This document shows, one piece after another, positions 16,378 through 23,697 of a stretch of DNA of 64,000 bases (position 1 is its first letter; each line of letters opens with the position of its first letter). The stretch lies in contig NZ_LNBY01000018.1 in the NCBI RefSeq assembly GCF_001542855.1, positions 62,001 to 126,000 on the forward strand, in the 5' to 3' direction. The notes beneath the pieces are model-generated. The model was given only the letters and a program-made list of their open reading frames with translations. It was not told the origin of the DNA and searched no databases. This DNA comes from Erythrobacter sp. AP23 (GTDB taxonomy: Bacteria; Pseudomonadota; Alphaproteobacteria; Sphingomonadales; Sphingomonadaceae). The position numbers and the translations under genes are program-made.

Positions 16378-16425
16378 ATTTGCCTGAGAGGGTGGCTGTT
16401 CGAGTGGGATGCTCATCATGAAACC

Positions 16426-17880
16426 TCAATCCGGGTCGCTCACCGCGCGGTCGAGCGTCGCCGCGTACATCACAGCGCGCCAGTGGCCTTCGACCGGGGC
16501 ATCGGCCGGGTAGACGTCGACGGCGACTCGTGGATCGAGGCCGTGCTCTTCGTATACCTTGCCGTCGGGCGCAGCGAAGACCTCGTTCGAAAGTTCGAGC
16601 AGCCAGCCGTTCGGCAGGCGTTTCGCGAGCGGTGTCGAGAAGGACCCGCGGGTCGTCGCCCCGACCTGGGTCACGTTCGGGTTCTGCCGCAACGCCAGCG
16701 TGGCCAGCTCGCCGCCGCTGACGGTGACATCGCTGGTCAGGACATGGACGGGGCCGAGGAAGCGGGGCCCGGCAGCTGGCTCGATGACGTGCGGGAAAGG
16801 CGCCAGGCCTGAGCCCTGGCTGACGGTGGTGAAGCCGGTGTAGGAACGATCGGTGAAGCGTCCGGGAATGGCCTTGGCGATGCGGTCCCAGCCGCCGCGA
16901 TTATTCGACAAGTCGAGTACCACGCCGTCCACCCCCGCCTGTGCGAAGGCGGCGAAGGCTTCGTCCATGATGCGGTCGAATTCGGCCAGCTCCGCCTCGG
17001 CCCATTCATCGCTGCCGAAATCCTCGCGGTCGGTGAAGCCACCCATCTGGAAGATCTGCAGATAGCCCATCCGGCCATCGATCACGCCCCACAGGATCCG
17101 GTCGCGCCCCGTGTGATGCGCCGTGTCGCCGAGCGCGGCGGTGGCCTCGCCAATCAGGCCGATCAGCCACGCCCGCTCGCCGCCCTCGGCCGCACGCTCG
17201 CGCGGCAAGGTCACGCCCTGGCCGTCCTGCACGCGCCGCCGCTCGCCATCGACTTCGCCGATCAGCTTGGTGTGGCTGTCCGACAGGCCTTCCATGTAGG
17301 AAGACAGCGCATTCCATAGCCCGGCCTCGTTCATACCCGGTGTAACCAGGGCCCGCACCCGAACGGCCCGCGCCGCGTGATCGGGCGGACGGCGATCGAA
17401 GAAGGCATAATGCCGCTCGAAGGCGTCGAGAAACGCTTCGGCGACCGCTTCCGGGCCGGTATCGAGTTCGTCCCTACAGGATTCGGGAAGGTCTGCGAGG
17501 CGGTCGAAGACGACATTGGTATCGCCGCGCAGGAGCTGGAAGATCGCACTGTCGCCATCGGGGAGCATGCGGAAATAGCGATAGCCGACCGAGTCCATCG
17601 CGCTCAGCGAGCCGGAGGCGCGATCCGGTCGGTAGCAGGTGGCCCCGACCTCGTATTGCGTGAGCCCGTCGGCGTAGATGGCGACGATCCGTCCGTAGCC
17701 CCTACTCTGCCAGATCCCGCGAACCGCGGGATCGGTCTCGCCGGTATCTGCGGTGATTTCCGATAGGGGACCAGCCTCGGTCCACGGGCTGGGCAGGTCC
17801 TGTGCATAAGCCCCGGAGGCATGTGCCCAGCAGGCTGCGAGCAGCGAAGCGGCGAAAGTCCTGATAATCGGATTACTCAT
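16426..17880 (-). CDS. secreted S41-family peptidase
   Basis: A 484-aa protein with a signal peptide (FAASLLAACWAHASGAYAQ). The C-terminal half has the tail-specific protease fold: GVDGVVLDLSNNRGGWDRIA (oxyanion strand), then TSDVTVSGGELATLAL with the likely catalytic Ser, and VGATTRGSFSTPLAKRLPNG. No PDZ domain is obvious, so it looks closer to the tricorn/IRBP-like branch than to CtpA. The substrate is unknown. Its 3' end borders the repeat-cassette cluster. Length is normal for this branch. Confidence 0.8.
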   Translation of the reverse strand: MSNPIIRTFAASLLAACWAHASGAYAQDLPSPWTEAGPLSEITADTGETDPAVRGIWQSRGYGRIVAIYADGLTQYEVGATCYRPDRASGSLSAMDSVGYRYFRMLPDGDSAIFQLLRGDTNVVFDRLADLPESCRDELDTGPEAVAEAFLDAFERHYAFFDRRPPDHAARAVRVRALVTPGMNEAGLWNALSSYMEGLSDSHTKLIGEVDGERRRVQDGQGVTLPRERAAEGGERAWLIGLIGEATAALGDTAHHTGRDRILWGVIDGRMGYLQIFQMGGFTDREDFGSDEWAEAELAEFDRIMDEAFAAFAQAGVDGVVLDLSNNRGGWDRIAKAIPGRFTDRSYTGFTTVSQGSGLAPFPHVIEPAAGPRFLGPVHVLTSDVTVSGGELATLALRQNPNVTQVGATTRGSFSTPLAKRLPNGWLLELSNEVFAAPDGKVYEEHGLDPRVAVDVYPADAPVEGHWRAVMYAATLDRAVSDPD

Positions 17881-17971
17881 GCCCGCTTCCTATGGTGGAA
17901 GCTTGAGCTTTCAAAGCCATGCCGTCGAGCCGGCTACCGAGTTCGACGAAGCGCAATATCCAAGACTGGCC

Positions 17972-18322
17972 TCAGTCCGCCTCGCTCAGGTCGAGGTTGA
18001 GCTTGACCGGTTCGTGTTCGCGGTCGCCTTCGAATTTCTTGAGAAAGTCCTCGATCGGCACCTGTTGTCCCTTGTCGACCAGCGGCGTGACGCTTGCCGC
18101 TTCGCCGGCCTTCAGCTCCTCCGGCGTCATGCGGACGTGGATGTAGGGGACCCAGACCTCGCCGAACTCGGCCTGCTGGTACCAGACGTCGAGGATGTCG
18201 TAGGAAGCCCATTGCCCATTGGGTTCGAGCAGGCGAATCCCCTCGCCGATGCGAGGGACCGCCATCGCCTTGATACGATGCACGTTCTGGTGCGTTTCGT
18301 TCTGGACTTCGATTTCGATCAC
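17972..18322 (-). CDS. hypothetical protein, 116 aa
   Basis: Starts with GTG at 18322 (VIEIEVQNETHQNVHRIKAM). It is a compact, mostly beta-looking, soluble protein with conserved-looking WASYDILDVWYQQAEFGEVW and a charged C-terminus (DFLKKFEGDREHEPVKLNLD). It has no signal peptide or membrane segment. I do not recognise a family. It stands alone between the S41 peptidase gene upstream on the same strand side and the divergent TonB-like gene; the 170 bp between those starts holds a palindrome pair at 18389-18409. Confidence 0.6.
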   Translation of the reverse strand: MIEIEVQNETHQNVHRIKAMAVPRIGEGIRLLEPNGQWASYDILDVWYQQAEFGEVWVPYIHVRMTPEELKAGEAASVTPLVDKGQQVPIEDFLKKFEGDREHEPVKLNLDLSEAD

Positions 18323-18388
18323 GGCGGATAGTCCGGCAATGCTGGGTGGATTCGCGAATGGGCTTCAGCCTGCCAGCGACATGTTGAG

Positions 18389-18409
18389 ATCGTTTTAACG
18401 ATGACGTCA
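18389..18409. promoter_or_regulatory. overlapping palindromes in a divergent promoter region
   Basis: ATCGTT-TT-AACGAT (18389-18402) is a perfect palindrome that runs directly into TGACGTCA (18402-18409), also perfect. They lie in the 170-bp gap between the divergent genes starting at 18322 (minus) and 18493 (plus). They are plausible operators; no cognate regulator is evident nearby. Confidence 0.35.
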
Positions 18410-18492
18410 CGGTGCCACGGGGCCGTTTTACCACGCGACTGGGCCACGCTTTGCTTGTCACCACGGCGTAAATCGCGCATGCGAAGGCGCGT

Positions 18493-19368
18493 GTGGCACC
18501 TATCGAAATCCGGCCGCTGCCGCTGACCGTCGAGGCACGATTGCGATTGATCCGCCCAGCCGCGGCCCTGCCCACCGACTCCATCGCCTCGCTGCGCCGG
18601 CGGTATGCCGAGTTGCGGCCCGCGCTGCGCGAGCGTTTACCGGCCCTGGCGCTGGCGCTGATCCTGGAATTGCTGCTGGTCCTGGTGCTGCTGTCGCTCG
18701 GTTCGGTGCAGCGCGAGGTGACCGAGATGCGCGACACGCTGGTCGCCTTCACCACATCCGCCACTGAAGACGAACCGGCGGAGGCGCCCGCGCCTGCGCC
18801 GGCCGAAGTGCCCGAAGTCGTCCGGGCTGCTCCGGTGCCGCCGCAACGCCCGCAGGCGACAGACGAGCCGGTCCCTCCCCTTGCACCGCCGCTGCCCGCC
18901 CCGCGCCCGATCCTGCGCAATAGCTTCTCGCTCGAAAGCGTGCCGAAGGCCGCCCCGCCTGCCACATCCGCCAAGCCGCAGACCTATGGGCCCGCCTTCA
19001 GCCCGGCGGCGGGGGATACGCCGCGGGTCGCGGGCAGCGGCCCGAATGGCGAGCCGCTCTACGCCGCGCGCTGGTATAGGCGGCCCTATGACGACGAGCT
19101 TGCCGGCTATCTATCGACCGCGCGCGGGCCGGGCTGGGGCCTGATCGATTGCCGCACGGTGGCCGATTTCAGAGTCGAGGATTGCGTGGTGGTCGGCGAA
19201 TCGCCGCGGGGGTCCGGGATCGGCAAGGCCGTGCAGGCAGCGGCCTGGCAGTTCAAGGTGCGCCCGCCGCAAAGGGGCGGTCGGCCGATGGTCGGCGAAT
19301 GGGTGCGGATCCGAATTTCTTACGAGATCGATCCGGGCACGGCTGCGCGAGCGCGCTTCCGCGACTGA
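18493..19368 (+). CDS. TonB-like periplasm-spanning protein
   Basis: A 291-aa protein from GTG 18493. A basic cytoplasmic N-terminus of about 50 residues is followed by one TM helix (LPALALALILELLLVLVLLS), a long Pro/Ala/Glu-rich rod (AEAPAPAPAEVPEVVRAAPV...), and a C-terminal domain with ESPRGSGIGKAVQAAAWQFK and WVRIRISYEI that resembles the TonB C-terminal fold. TonB proteins transmit energy to outer-membrane receptors. The N-terminus is longer than usual, no ExbB/ExbD gene is adjacent, so it may be a structural relative and not an energy transducer. Confidence 0.6.
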   Translation: MAPIEIRPLPLTVEARLRLIRPAAALPTDSIASLRRRYAELRPALRERLPALALALILELLLVLVLLSLGSVQREVTEMRDTLVAFTTSATEDEPAEAPAPAPAEVPEVVRAAPVPPQRPQATDEPVPPLAPPLPAPRPILRNSFSLESVPKAAPPATSAKPQTYGPAFSPAAGDTPRVAGSGPNGEPLYAARWYRRPYDDELAGYLSTARGPGWGLIDCRTVADFRVEDCVVVGESPRGSGIGKAVQAAAWQFKVRPPQRGGRPMVGEWVRIRISYEIDPGTAARARFRD

Positions 19369-19375
19369 GCGGCGA

Positions 19376-19930
19376 TCAGGCGGCGCTCTTCGCCTTGCGC
19401 GCGCTGGCGATGTCGATCACGTCGCCGCATTCGAGCATGGTCTCGGCCTTCGCCTTGGAGCCATCGGCGCGAATGCCGAGATTGGCGCGTTCGACCAGGT
19501 AGAGGTCGGCGGGGCCGAGAATGCGACCGTCATGGCTGAGGATCGAGGTCGGTCCGATCGGCAGCCGGTCGCGCTCGTCGACGAGTACCGGGTTCTCCAC
19601 CACTTCGGCGCCGTATTTCTGGCCCCATTGGCGCAGCGCGACCATGGCGGGCAGCAGGTCGAAGCCCTTGTCGGTCAGGCGGTATTCGATCTTGCGCTTG
19701 TCGTCGGCGCAGGGATCGCGCTTGAGGATCCCGTGTTCGACCAGCTTGGCGAGGCGGTTCGACAGGATGTTACGCGCGATGCCCAGCTCGCTGAGGAATT
19801 CCTCGAAATGGTGCAGGCCGTTGAAACTGGCGCGCAGGATCATGAAGGACCATCGCTCGCCCATGACCTCCAGCGCCTGCGGCAGGCCGCATTCGGTCAG
19901 TTCACGCAACGGTTCGCGGATGTCACCCAT
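19376..19930 (-). CDS. HxlR-family transcriptional regulator
   Basis: A 184-aa DNA-binding protein. The winged helix-turn-helix covers about residues 12-105: CGLPQALEVMGERWSFMILR, FEEFLSELGIARNILSNRLAKL (recognition helix) and YRLTDKGFDLLPAM, all diagnostic of HxlR. The C-terminal ~75 residues are an extra domain of unknown role. It is divergent from a CC_3452-type gene; the gap holds several GCAAC/GTTGC palindromes that are likely its own operators. It converges with the TonB-like gene. Confidence 0.85.
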   Translation of the reverse strand: MGDIREPLRELTECGLPQALEVMGERWSFMILRASFNGLHHFEEFLSELGIARNILSNRLAKLVEHGILKRDPCADDKRKIEYRLTDKGFDLLPAMVALRQWGQKYGAEVVENPVLVDERDRLPIGPTSILSHDGRILGPADLYLVERANLGIRADGSKAKAETMLECGDVIDIASARKAKSAA

Positions 19931-19950
19931 AAATTCAGTCCTCTTCCGAC

Positions 19951-20047
19951 AACCTATCTACCGCAAATTCGGCGTTTGCCAACTTTTTCGAGATTTGGGT
20001 TGCATTGGGCAACCTATAGGCATAGGTAGTGATTCGCAACGGGTTGC
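19951..20047. promoter_or_regulatory. operator cluster between hxlR-type gene and CC_3452 gene
   Basis: Within 184 bp: GGTTGC-ATTGG-GCAACC (19998-20014, perfect arms), ACCTAT-AGGC-ATAGGT (20012-20027, perfect arms, overlapping the first), GCAAC-GG-GTTGC (20036-20047 region), and a half-site AACCTATCTACC at 19951. Such repeated dyads fit autoregulation by the divergent HxlR protein and control of the downstream secreted protein. Confidence 0.55.
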
Positions 20048-20114
20048 TATTTGAAACTCAATTGCACTGAAATCAAGACCCGTTGAAAATTTTGCAACCA
20101 GGAAGGATCTCCCC

Positions 20115-20459
20115 ATGACCTCCACTCTCCCCCGCTCGGTCAATATCGGCGCCATCGCCGCTGCCTTCGCCTACACCTCGCTGACCTTCGGTGCCGCCAT
20201 CGCGCCGACCGCCGCCGAAGCACGGTCGAACAGCACCTTCTACACCGTCGAACTGGCCCAGCCGGTCTCCGAACGCACCACCACCATTGCCGGCGGTGTC
20301 GCTTGGAACTGCAAGGGCACGACCTGTGTCGCGCAGAAGGGCAATTCGCGTCCGCTGCGCGTGTGCCGCGAACTCCAGCGCGAACACGGTGAAATCGCCG
20401 CCTTCACCGCCAAGGACGAAGCGCTCGACGCCGAAAAGCTGGCGAAGTGCAACGGCTGA
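20115..20459 (+). CDS. CC_3452-family small secreted protein
   Basis: A 114-aa protein with an N-terminal signal (AAFAYTSLTFGAAIAPTAAEA) and a short mature domain: FYTVELAQPVSERTTTIAGG, then VAWNCKGTTCVAQKGNSRPL and VCRELQREHGEIAAF, with the three or four cysteines typical of this alphaproteobacterial group. Function is unknown. An AGGAAGGA ribosome-binding site lies 7-10 bases upstream of the ATG. It is divergent from the HxlR regulator and ends at a rho-independent terminator (20502-20534). Confidence 0.7.
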   Translation: MTSTLPRSVNIGAIAAAFAYTSLTFGAAIAPTAAEARSNSTFYTVELAQPVSERTTTIAGGVAWNCKGTTCVAQKGNSRPLRVCRELQREHGEIAAFTAKDEALDAEKLAKCNG

Positions 20460-20501
20460 ACCGTCTTACCCCCACCCCTCTCCATCGGGTGGCAGACTCG
20501 G

Positions 20502-20534
20502 AGGCCCTGGCGAGCGATCGTCGGGGCCTTTTTC
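20502..20534 (+). terminator. rho-independent terminator
   Basis: AGGCCC-TGGCGAGCGATCGTCG-GGGCCT followed by TTTTTC. It ends the CC_3452 transcript. Its T-run overlaps the stop of the convergent HAD gene, so it may serve both. Confidence 0.75.
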
Positions 20535-21141
20535 ATATCAGCGCGCGGTTCGCGAGATCATCCTCGAGTCGTTTCGAGGCGCGGAAGTGATGGACCTGCC
20601 AGCCGCATCGGGCGGCGGCATCGACATTGGCGGGATTGTCGTCGATGAACAGCATCGACCTTGCCGGCAGTCCGAACCGCCTTTCCGCCAGGGCGAAGAT
20701 CGCCGGATCGGGTTTCGCCAGCCGCTCCTCGCCCGAGACCACGATATCGCGAAACCGGTCGAATACAGGCGCGGTCGGACGAAAGCCGGCCCAGAACTCG
20801 GCCCCGAAATTGGTGATCGCGAACAGCGGCACATCGCGCGCATCGAGCCGCTCGACCAGGGCATGGCTGCCCGGCACCGGGCCGGGAATGGTTTCGTTGA
20901 ACCGGGTGGCGTAGGCGCGAATCTCGGGTTCGAAATCGGGATAGAGCGCAATCCGCTCGGGCACCATTTCGGCCAGCGGCCTGCCGTGATCGGCCTCGAA
21001 ATGCCATTCTTCGGTCACAACCTCGCCCAGCACCCTCTCCAGCCGCGCCGGGTCTTCGACGATCTTCTCGAACAAATGGCCGAGGCGCCATTGGTAGAGC
21101 ACCCGCCCGACATCGAAGACAACCGCATCGACCTGCATCAT
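20533..21141 (-). CDS. HAD-family hydrolase
   Basis: A 202-aa haloacid-dehalogenase-superfamily phosphatase. The nucleophile motif is VDAVVFDVGRVLY (Asp10; the usual second Asp is replaced by Gly-Arg, as in several HAD-IA proteins), motif II FAITNFG (Thr), motif III Lys in RLAKPDPAIF, and motif IV LFIDDNPANV. A helical cap lies between motifs I and II. Best fit is the YihX-like/epoxide-hydrolase-N-like HAD subgroup acting on small phosphates. Substrate is unknown. It is located between rpmJ (upstream) and the shared terminator. Confidence 0.85.
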   Translation of the reverse strand: MMQVDAVVFDVGRVLYQWRLGHLFEKIVEDPARLERVLGEVVTEEWHFEADHGRPLAEMVPERIALYPDFEPEIRAYATRFNETIPGPVPGSHALVERLDARDVPLFAITNFGAEFWAGFRPTAPVFDRFRDIVVSGEERLAKPDPAIFALAERRFGLPARSMLFIDDNPANVDAAARCGWQVHHFRASKRLEDDLANRALI

Positions 21142-21158
21142 ACGACCTCAAATGCGAA

Positions 21159-21187
21159 CGGCCCGCACTCCCTCGGGAGCCGGGCCG
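21159..21187 (-). terminator. strong nested hairpin downstream of rpmJ
   Basis: CGGCCCG...CGGGCCG (21159-21165 and 21181-21187) encloses CTCCC-TC-GGGAG. It lies 42 bp past the rpmJ stop and just upstream of the HAD start. No long T-run follows, so termination strength is uncertain. Confidence 0.5.
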
Positions 21188-21228
21188 GTCTGCAAGACTG
21201 CTGCTCCCACGCGGAAGCAGCGCGCTAA

Positions 21229-21354
21229 TCAGCCCTGGCGGGCCTTGAAGCGACGGTTGGTCTTGTTGATGACATAGGTGCGCCCGCGGCGGCGGATGAC
21301 GCGGCAATCGCGATGGCGGCCCTTGAGCGACTTGAGGCTGTTGCGGATCTTCAT
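21229..21354 (-). CDS. rpmJ: 50S ribosomal protein L36
   Basis: A 41-aa basic protein: [20 protein letters not shown] followed by [20 protein letters not shown] and Gly. This is the L36 form without the full zinc-binding cysteine set (only one Cys), normal in alphaproteobacteria. It stands alone, outside the ribosomal operons, with a hairpin downstream. Confidence 0.95.
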   Translation of the reverse strand: MKIRNSLKSLKGRHRDCRVIRRRGRTYVINKTNRRFKARQG

Positions 21355-21496
21355 GATGTCTCTCGTCAAATAAATACGCGCCGGAAATGGTGTTCCGACG
21401 CGCCGAAATCAAGCGCGCCGTTAAAGGCTGACGGGGATTCGGTCAACTGCTTTTGCGTGCGGGAAGCACATCCGCGCTTCCCTTGGCTGGTCCGTC

Positions 21497-21555
21497 CCGC
21501 TCCCCCTCCCGGCCACCCACGGCACGATATCTCATGGGTGGCCGGGAGGGAGCGG
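21497..21555. repeat. long GC-rich inverted repeat
   Basis: CCGCTCCCCCTCCCGGCCACCCA (21497-21519) is inverted against TGGGTGGCCGGGAGGGAGCGG (21535-21555), 21 of 23 positions with a two-base bulge, loop 15 nt. It is in the 281-bp gap between rpmJ and the HIT gene. It could be a terminator-like RNA hairpin or a palindromic repeat element. Confidence 0.6.
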
Positions 21556-21635
21556 AATGGTACAGCCGAGCCGTCAGGCGAGCAAAGGAAGTCGGGGAGG
21601 TACGGCCCGAACCGAGCAGATTCGAACCGACGCCC

Positions 21636-22019
21636 CTAACCACGCCTCGCTATCATCGGACCCAGCGGCTGCCCGCCGAAGATATGCACGTGCAGGTGGG
21701 GCACTTCCTGCCCGCCATGCGCGCCGACATTGGCCATCATCCGATAGCCCGGCTCGACCAGCCCCTTCTCGCGGGCCACCTTGCCCACCGCGCGGACGAA
21801 ACCGGCGATCTCTTCCGCGCTCGCCTGTTCGCTGAAATCGTCCCAACTGACATAGCGACCCTTGGGCACCACCAGCGTATGCACCTCGGCCTGCGGGTTG
21901 ATATCCTCGAAGGCGAAGGCCCACTCGTCTTCATAGACCTTGGTCGAAGGGATTTCCCCGCGCAGGATCCTGGCGAAGATATTGTCGTCGTCATAAGGCT
22001 GCGTCGGATCGATCGGCAT
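21636..22019 (-). CDS. HIT-family (histidine triad) nucleotide-binding protein
   Basis: A 127-aa HINT-type hydrolase of nucleotide phosphoramidates. The triad HLHVHIFGG is near the C-terminus (catalytic middle His) and the N-terminal segment NIFARILRGEIPSTKVYEDE is typical. Its ATG overlaps the TAA of the preceding cupin gene by one base (TAATG), so it is translated as the last gene of the hisE-cupin-HIT run. Placement of a HIT gene after hisE is common in alphaproteobacteria. Confidence 0.93.
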   Translation of the reverse strand: MPIDPTQPYDDDNIFARILRGEIPSTKVYEDEWAFAFEDINPQAEVHTLVVPKGRYVSWDDFSEQASAEEIAGFVRAVGKVAREKGLVEPGYRMMANVGAHGGQEVPHLHVHIFGGQPLGPMIARRG

Positions 22020-22342
22020 TATTTCTCTCCTCCATCGGGTCCCCAGAAGATCACCCAGACCAGCAAATCCTCGCCGAATTCCTCGAACCGGTGCTCGGCA
22101 CCGGCTTCGACGAAGATGACATCGCCCGGCCCGAACGGCAGCGTTTCGCCGCTCTTGGTGAAAGTCCCCGAGCCGGCGCGGATGAAATAGAGTTCGTCCT
22201 GGCGGTGCGGGGTCTGCACATTCGGATGATCCGGATGGTAGAGCATCACCCGCATGGTGCCGTGGCGAAGAACGTAATCACCGGGATTCGCTTCGAACCG
22301 GGCGAAGGGAACCAGCCAAGATGCGTCCGGGTCGGCGGGCAT
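22019..22342 (-). CDS. cupin domain protein
   Basis: A 107-aa single cupin barrel. It starts MPADPDASWLVPFARFEANP and shows cupin motif 1 as PHRQDELYFIRAGSGTF (His...Glu; the second His of the motif is Gln) and motif 2 as FGPGDVIFVEAGAEHRFEEF with the conserved His. A metal-binding or sugar-binding role is possible; no specific function is assigned. It overlaps hisE by one base (TGATG) and the HIT gene by one base, so all three are coupled. Confidence 0.8.
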   Translation of the reverse strand: MPADPDASWLVPFARFEANPGDYVLRHGTMRVMLYHPDHPNVQTPHRQDELYFIRAGSGTFTKSGETLPFGPGDVIFVEAGAEHRFEEFGEDLLVWVIFWGPDGGEK

Positions 22343-22656
22343 CACTCGCTCCTGCTTGCCTTTTCCTCGATACCGGACACCCCCTCGCGCCGGTCGAGTT
22401 CGGCCAGCACGTCGGCCAGCGCAATGTCGCGCGCATTCAGCGCCACCAGCAGATGGAAAAGGATATCCGCGGCCTCGCCGACCAGTTCCTCGCTGCCGCC
22501 CGACAGCGTGGCCACCGCCGCTTCGACGCCTTCCTCGCCCAGCTTGCGCGCGATCTGCGGCAGGCCCCTGGCATGCAGGCTGGCGACGTAGCTTTGCGAA
22601 GGATCGGCCTCGCGCCGCTGCGCGATGGTCTGTTCGAGGCGGGATAGTGTGTCCAT
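22342..22656 (-). CDS. hisE: phosphoribosyl-ATP diphosphatase
   Basis: Second step of histidine biosynthesis: hydrolyses phosphoribosyl-ATP to phosphoribosyl-AMP and PPi. The 104-aa MazG-like helical protein begins MDTLSRLEQTIAQRREADPS and carries the metal-binding KLGEEGVEAAVA and EAADILFHLLV motifs (Glu-Glu...Glu...Asp). HisI is not fused here and is not in the window. It lies downstream of hisF with a 53-aa gene in between. Confidence 0.94.
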   Translation of the reverse strand: MDTLSRLEQTIAQRREADPSQSYVASLHARGLPQIARKLGEEGVEAAVATLSGGSEELVGEAADILFHLLVALNARDIALADVLAELDRREGVSGIEEKASRSE

Positions 22657-22689
22657 GCCCCGCGCTATGCACGGGCCGGGCGCACAGCG

Positions 22690-22851
22690 TCAATCGGCGT
22701 TGCGGCCGATCAGGAACCGTCCGATCAGCAGGCCACCGAGGCCCGCTGCCAGCAGCGTCAGCGCGCTCGGTTCGACCAGGCGCGCGGCGATGCCGGCGGG
22801 ACCGCCGAGATCCGCGAATTGCGCGGCCAGCGAGATGATCTGGCTGGACAT
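22690..22851 (-). CDS. 53-aa PEP-CTERM-like mini-protein
   Basis: Minus-strand ATG at 22851 to TGA at 22690. The N-terminal half (MSSQIISLAAQFADLGGPAG) is mildly hydrophobic; the C-terminal half VEPSALTLLAAGLGGLLIGR then FLIGRNAD has the form of a PEP-CTERM sorting signal (Glu-Pro, one TM helix, basic end) with almost no cargo. No ribosome-binding site is visible; a TATAGTAT box lies 6-14 bases before the ATG, so a leaderless mRNA is possible. It sits between hisF and hisE. The call as a gene rests on codon pattern and signal shape. Confidence 0.55.
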   Translation of the reverse strand: MSSQIISLAAQFADLGGPAGIAARLVEPSALTLLAAGLGGLLIGRFLIGRNAD

Positions 22852-22899
22852 GGCGATACTATATCATCTGGAGGCAAACGCGCGGTAAAGAGCCGCGGC

Positions 22900-22920
22900 G
22901 CTGTCCCGTCGCGGGACAGC
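22900..22920. terminator. perfect 9-bp hairpin after hisF
   Basis: GCTGTCCCG-TCG-CGGGACAGC lies 6 bp beyond the hisF stop codon. There is a T-run only on the plus side (TTTC). It may be an intrinsic terminator or RNA-stabilising hairpin separating hisBHAF from the mini-gene and hisE. Confidence 0.55.
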
Positions 22921-22926
22921 TTTCGC

Positions 22927-23697
22927 TCAGCCGCGTGCGGGCAATCCCGCCGCGCGCAAGGCGGCATGCGCCTCGGCGATCGTGTGTTCGCCGAAATGAA
23001 AGATCGAGGCGGCGAGCACCGCGCTGGCATGGCCGCGGGTCACACCCTTGACCAGATGGTCGAGCGTGCCGACCCCTCCGCTGGCAATGACCGGAACCGA
23101 TACCGTATCGGCAATCGCACGGGTCAGGTCGACATCGTAGCCTTTCTTGGTGCCGTCGCCGTCCATCGAGGTGACCAGCAATTCGCCCGCGCCAAGGCCG
23201 GCAAGCCGGATCGCGTGTTCGACCGCATCGATCCCGGTCGGCTTACGCCCGCCGTGAGTGTAGATTTCCCATCCCCGCGTCTTGCCGGTGATCGAGGCGC
23301 GCGCATCGACGCTGGCGACGACGCACTGGCTGCCGAATTTCTCGGCGATCTCGCGCACCAGTTCGGGGCGGCCGACGGCAGCGGAATTGACCGCGACCTT
23401 GTCTGCGCCGGCCAGCAGCAGCGCGCGCGCATCCTCCACGCTGCGCACGCCGCCGCCGACGGTCAGCGGCATGAAGCAGACCTTGGCCGTGCGTTCGACC
23501 ATGTCGAGCAGCGTGCCGCGCCCTTCGTGACTGGCGGAGATATCGAGGAAGCACAATTCGTCCGCGCCTGCGGCATCATAGGCCTGCGCCTGTTCGACCG
23601 GATCGCCGGCATCCTTGAGGTCGACGAAATTGACGCCCTTGACCACGCGCCCGTCGGCGACGTCGAGACAGGGAATGACGCGGATGCGAACGGTCAT
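22927..23697 (-). CDS. hisF: imidazole glycerol phosphate synthase, cyclase subunit
   Basis: With HisH it converts PRFAR and ammonia to imidazole glycerol phosphate and AICAR. The 256-aa TIM barrel begins [20 protein letters not shown] (catalytic Asp11-equivalent in CLDV), with [11 protein letters not shown] phosphate loop, catalytic Asp in [12 protein letters not shown], and [11 protein letters not shown]. Full length. Its ATG overlaps the hisA stop by 4 bp (ATGA). Confidence 0.97.
   Translation of the reverse strand: MTVRIRVIPCLDVADGRVVKGVNFVDLKDAGDPVEQAQAYDAAGADELCFLDISASHEGRGTLLDMVERTAKVCFMPLTVGGGVRSVEDARALLLAGADKVAVNSAAVGRPELVREIAEKFGSQCVVASVDARASITGKTRGWEIYTHGGRKPTGIDAVEHAIRLAGLGAGELLVTSMDGDGTKKGYDVDLTRAIADTVSVPVIASGGVGTLDHLVKGVTRGHASAVLAASIFHFGEHTIAEAHAALRAAGLPARG

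Noticed and set aside
16318..16419. Longer start for the gene at 16096 (to 16419)
   Set aside because: Those codons translate the dispersed repeat (TTPLRT peptide), which is repeated in neighbouring frames and is noncoding DNA.
15313..16425. Canonical integron attC sites
   Set aside because: GTTGGGC matches the GTTRRRY core once, but no RYYYAAC partner or conserved simple sites are present in the copies, and no integrase gene is in the window.
21540..21640. A tRNA-like patch on the minus strand (GGTTCGAATC near 21620)
   Set aside because: The flanking bases do not pair to form a T-stem, and no anticodon or acceptor arm could be folded around it.
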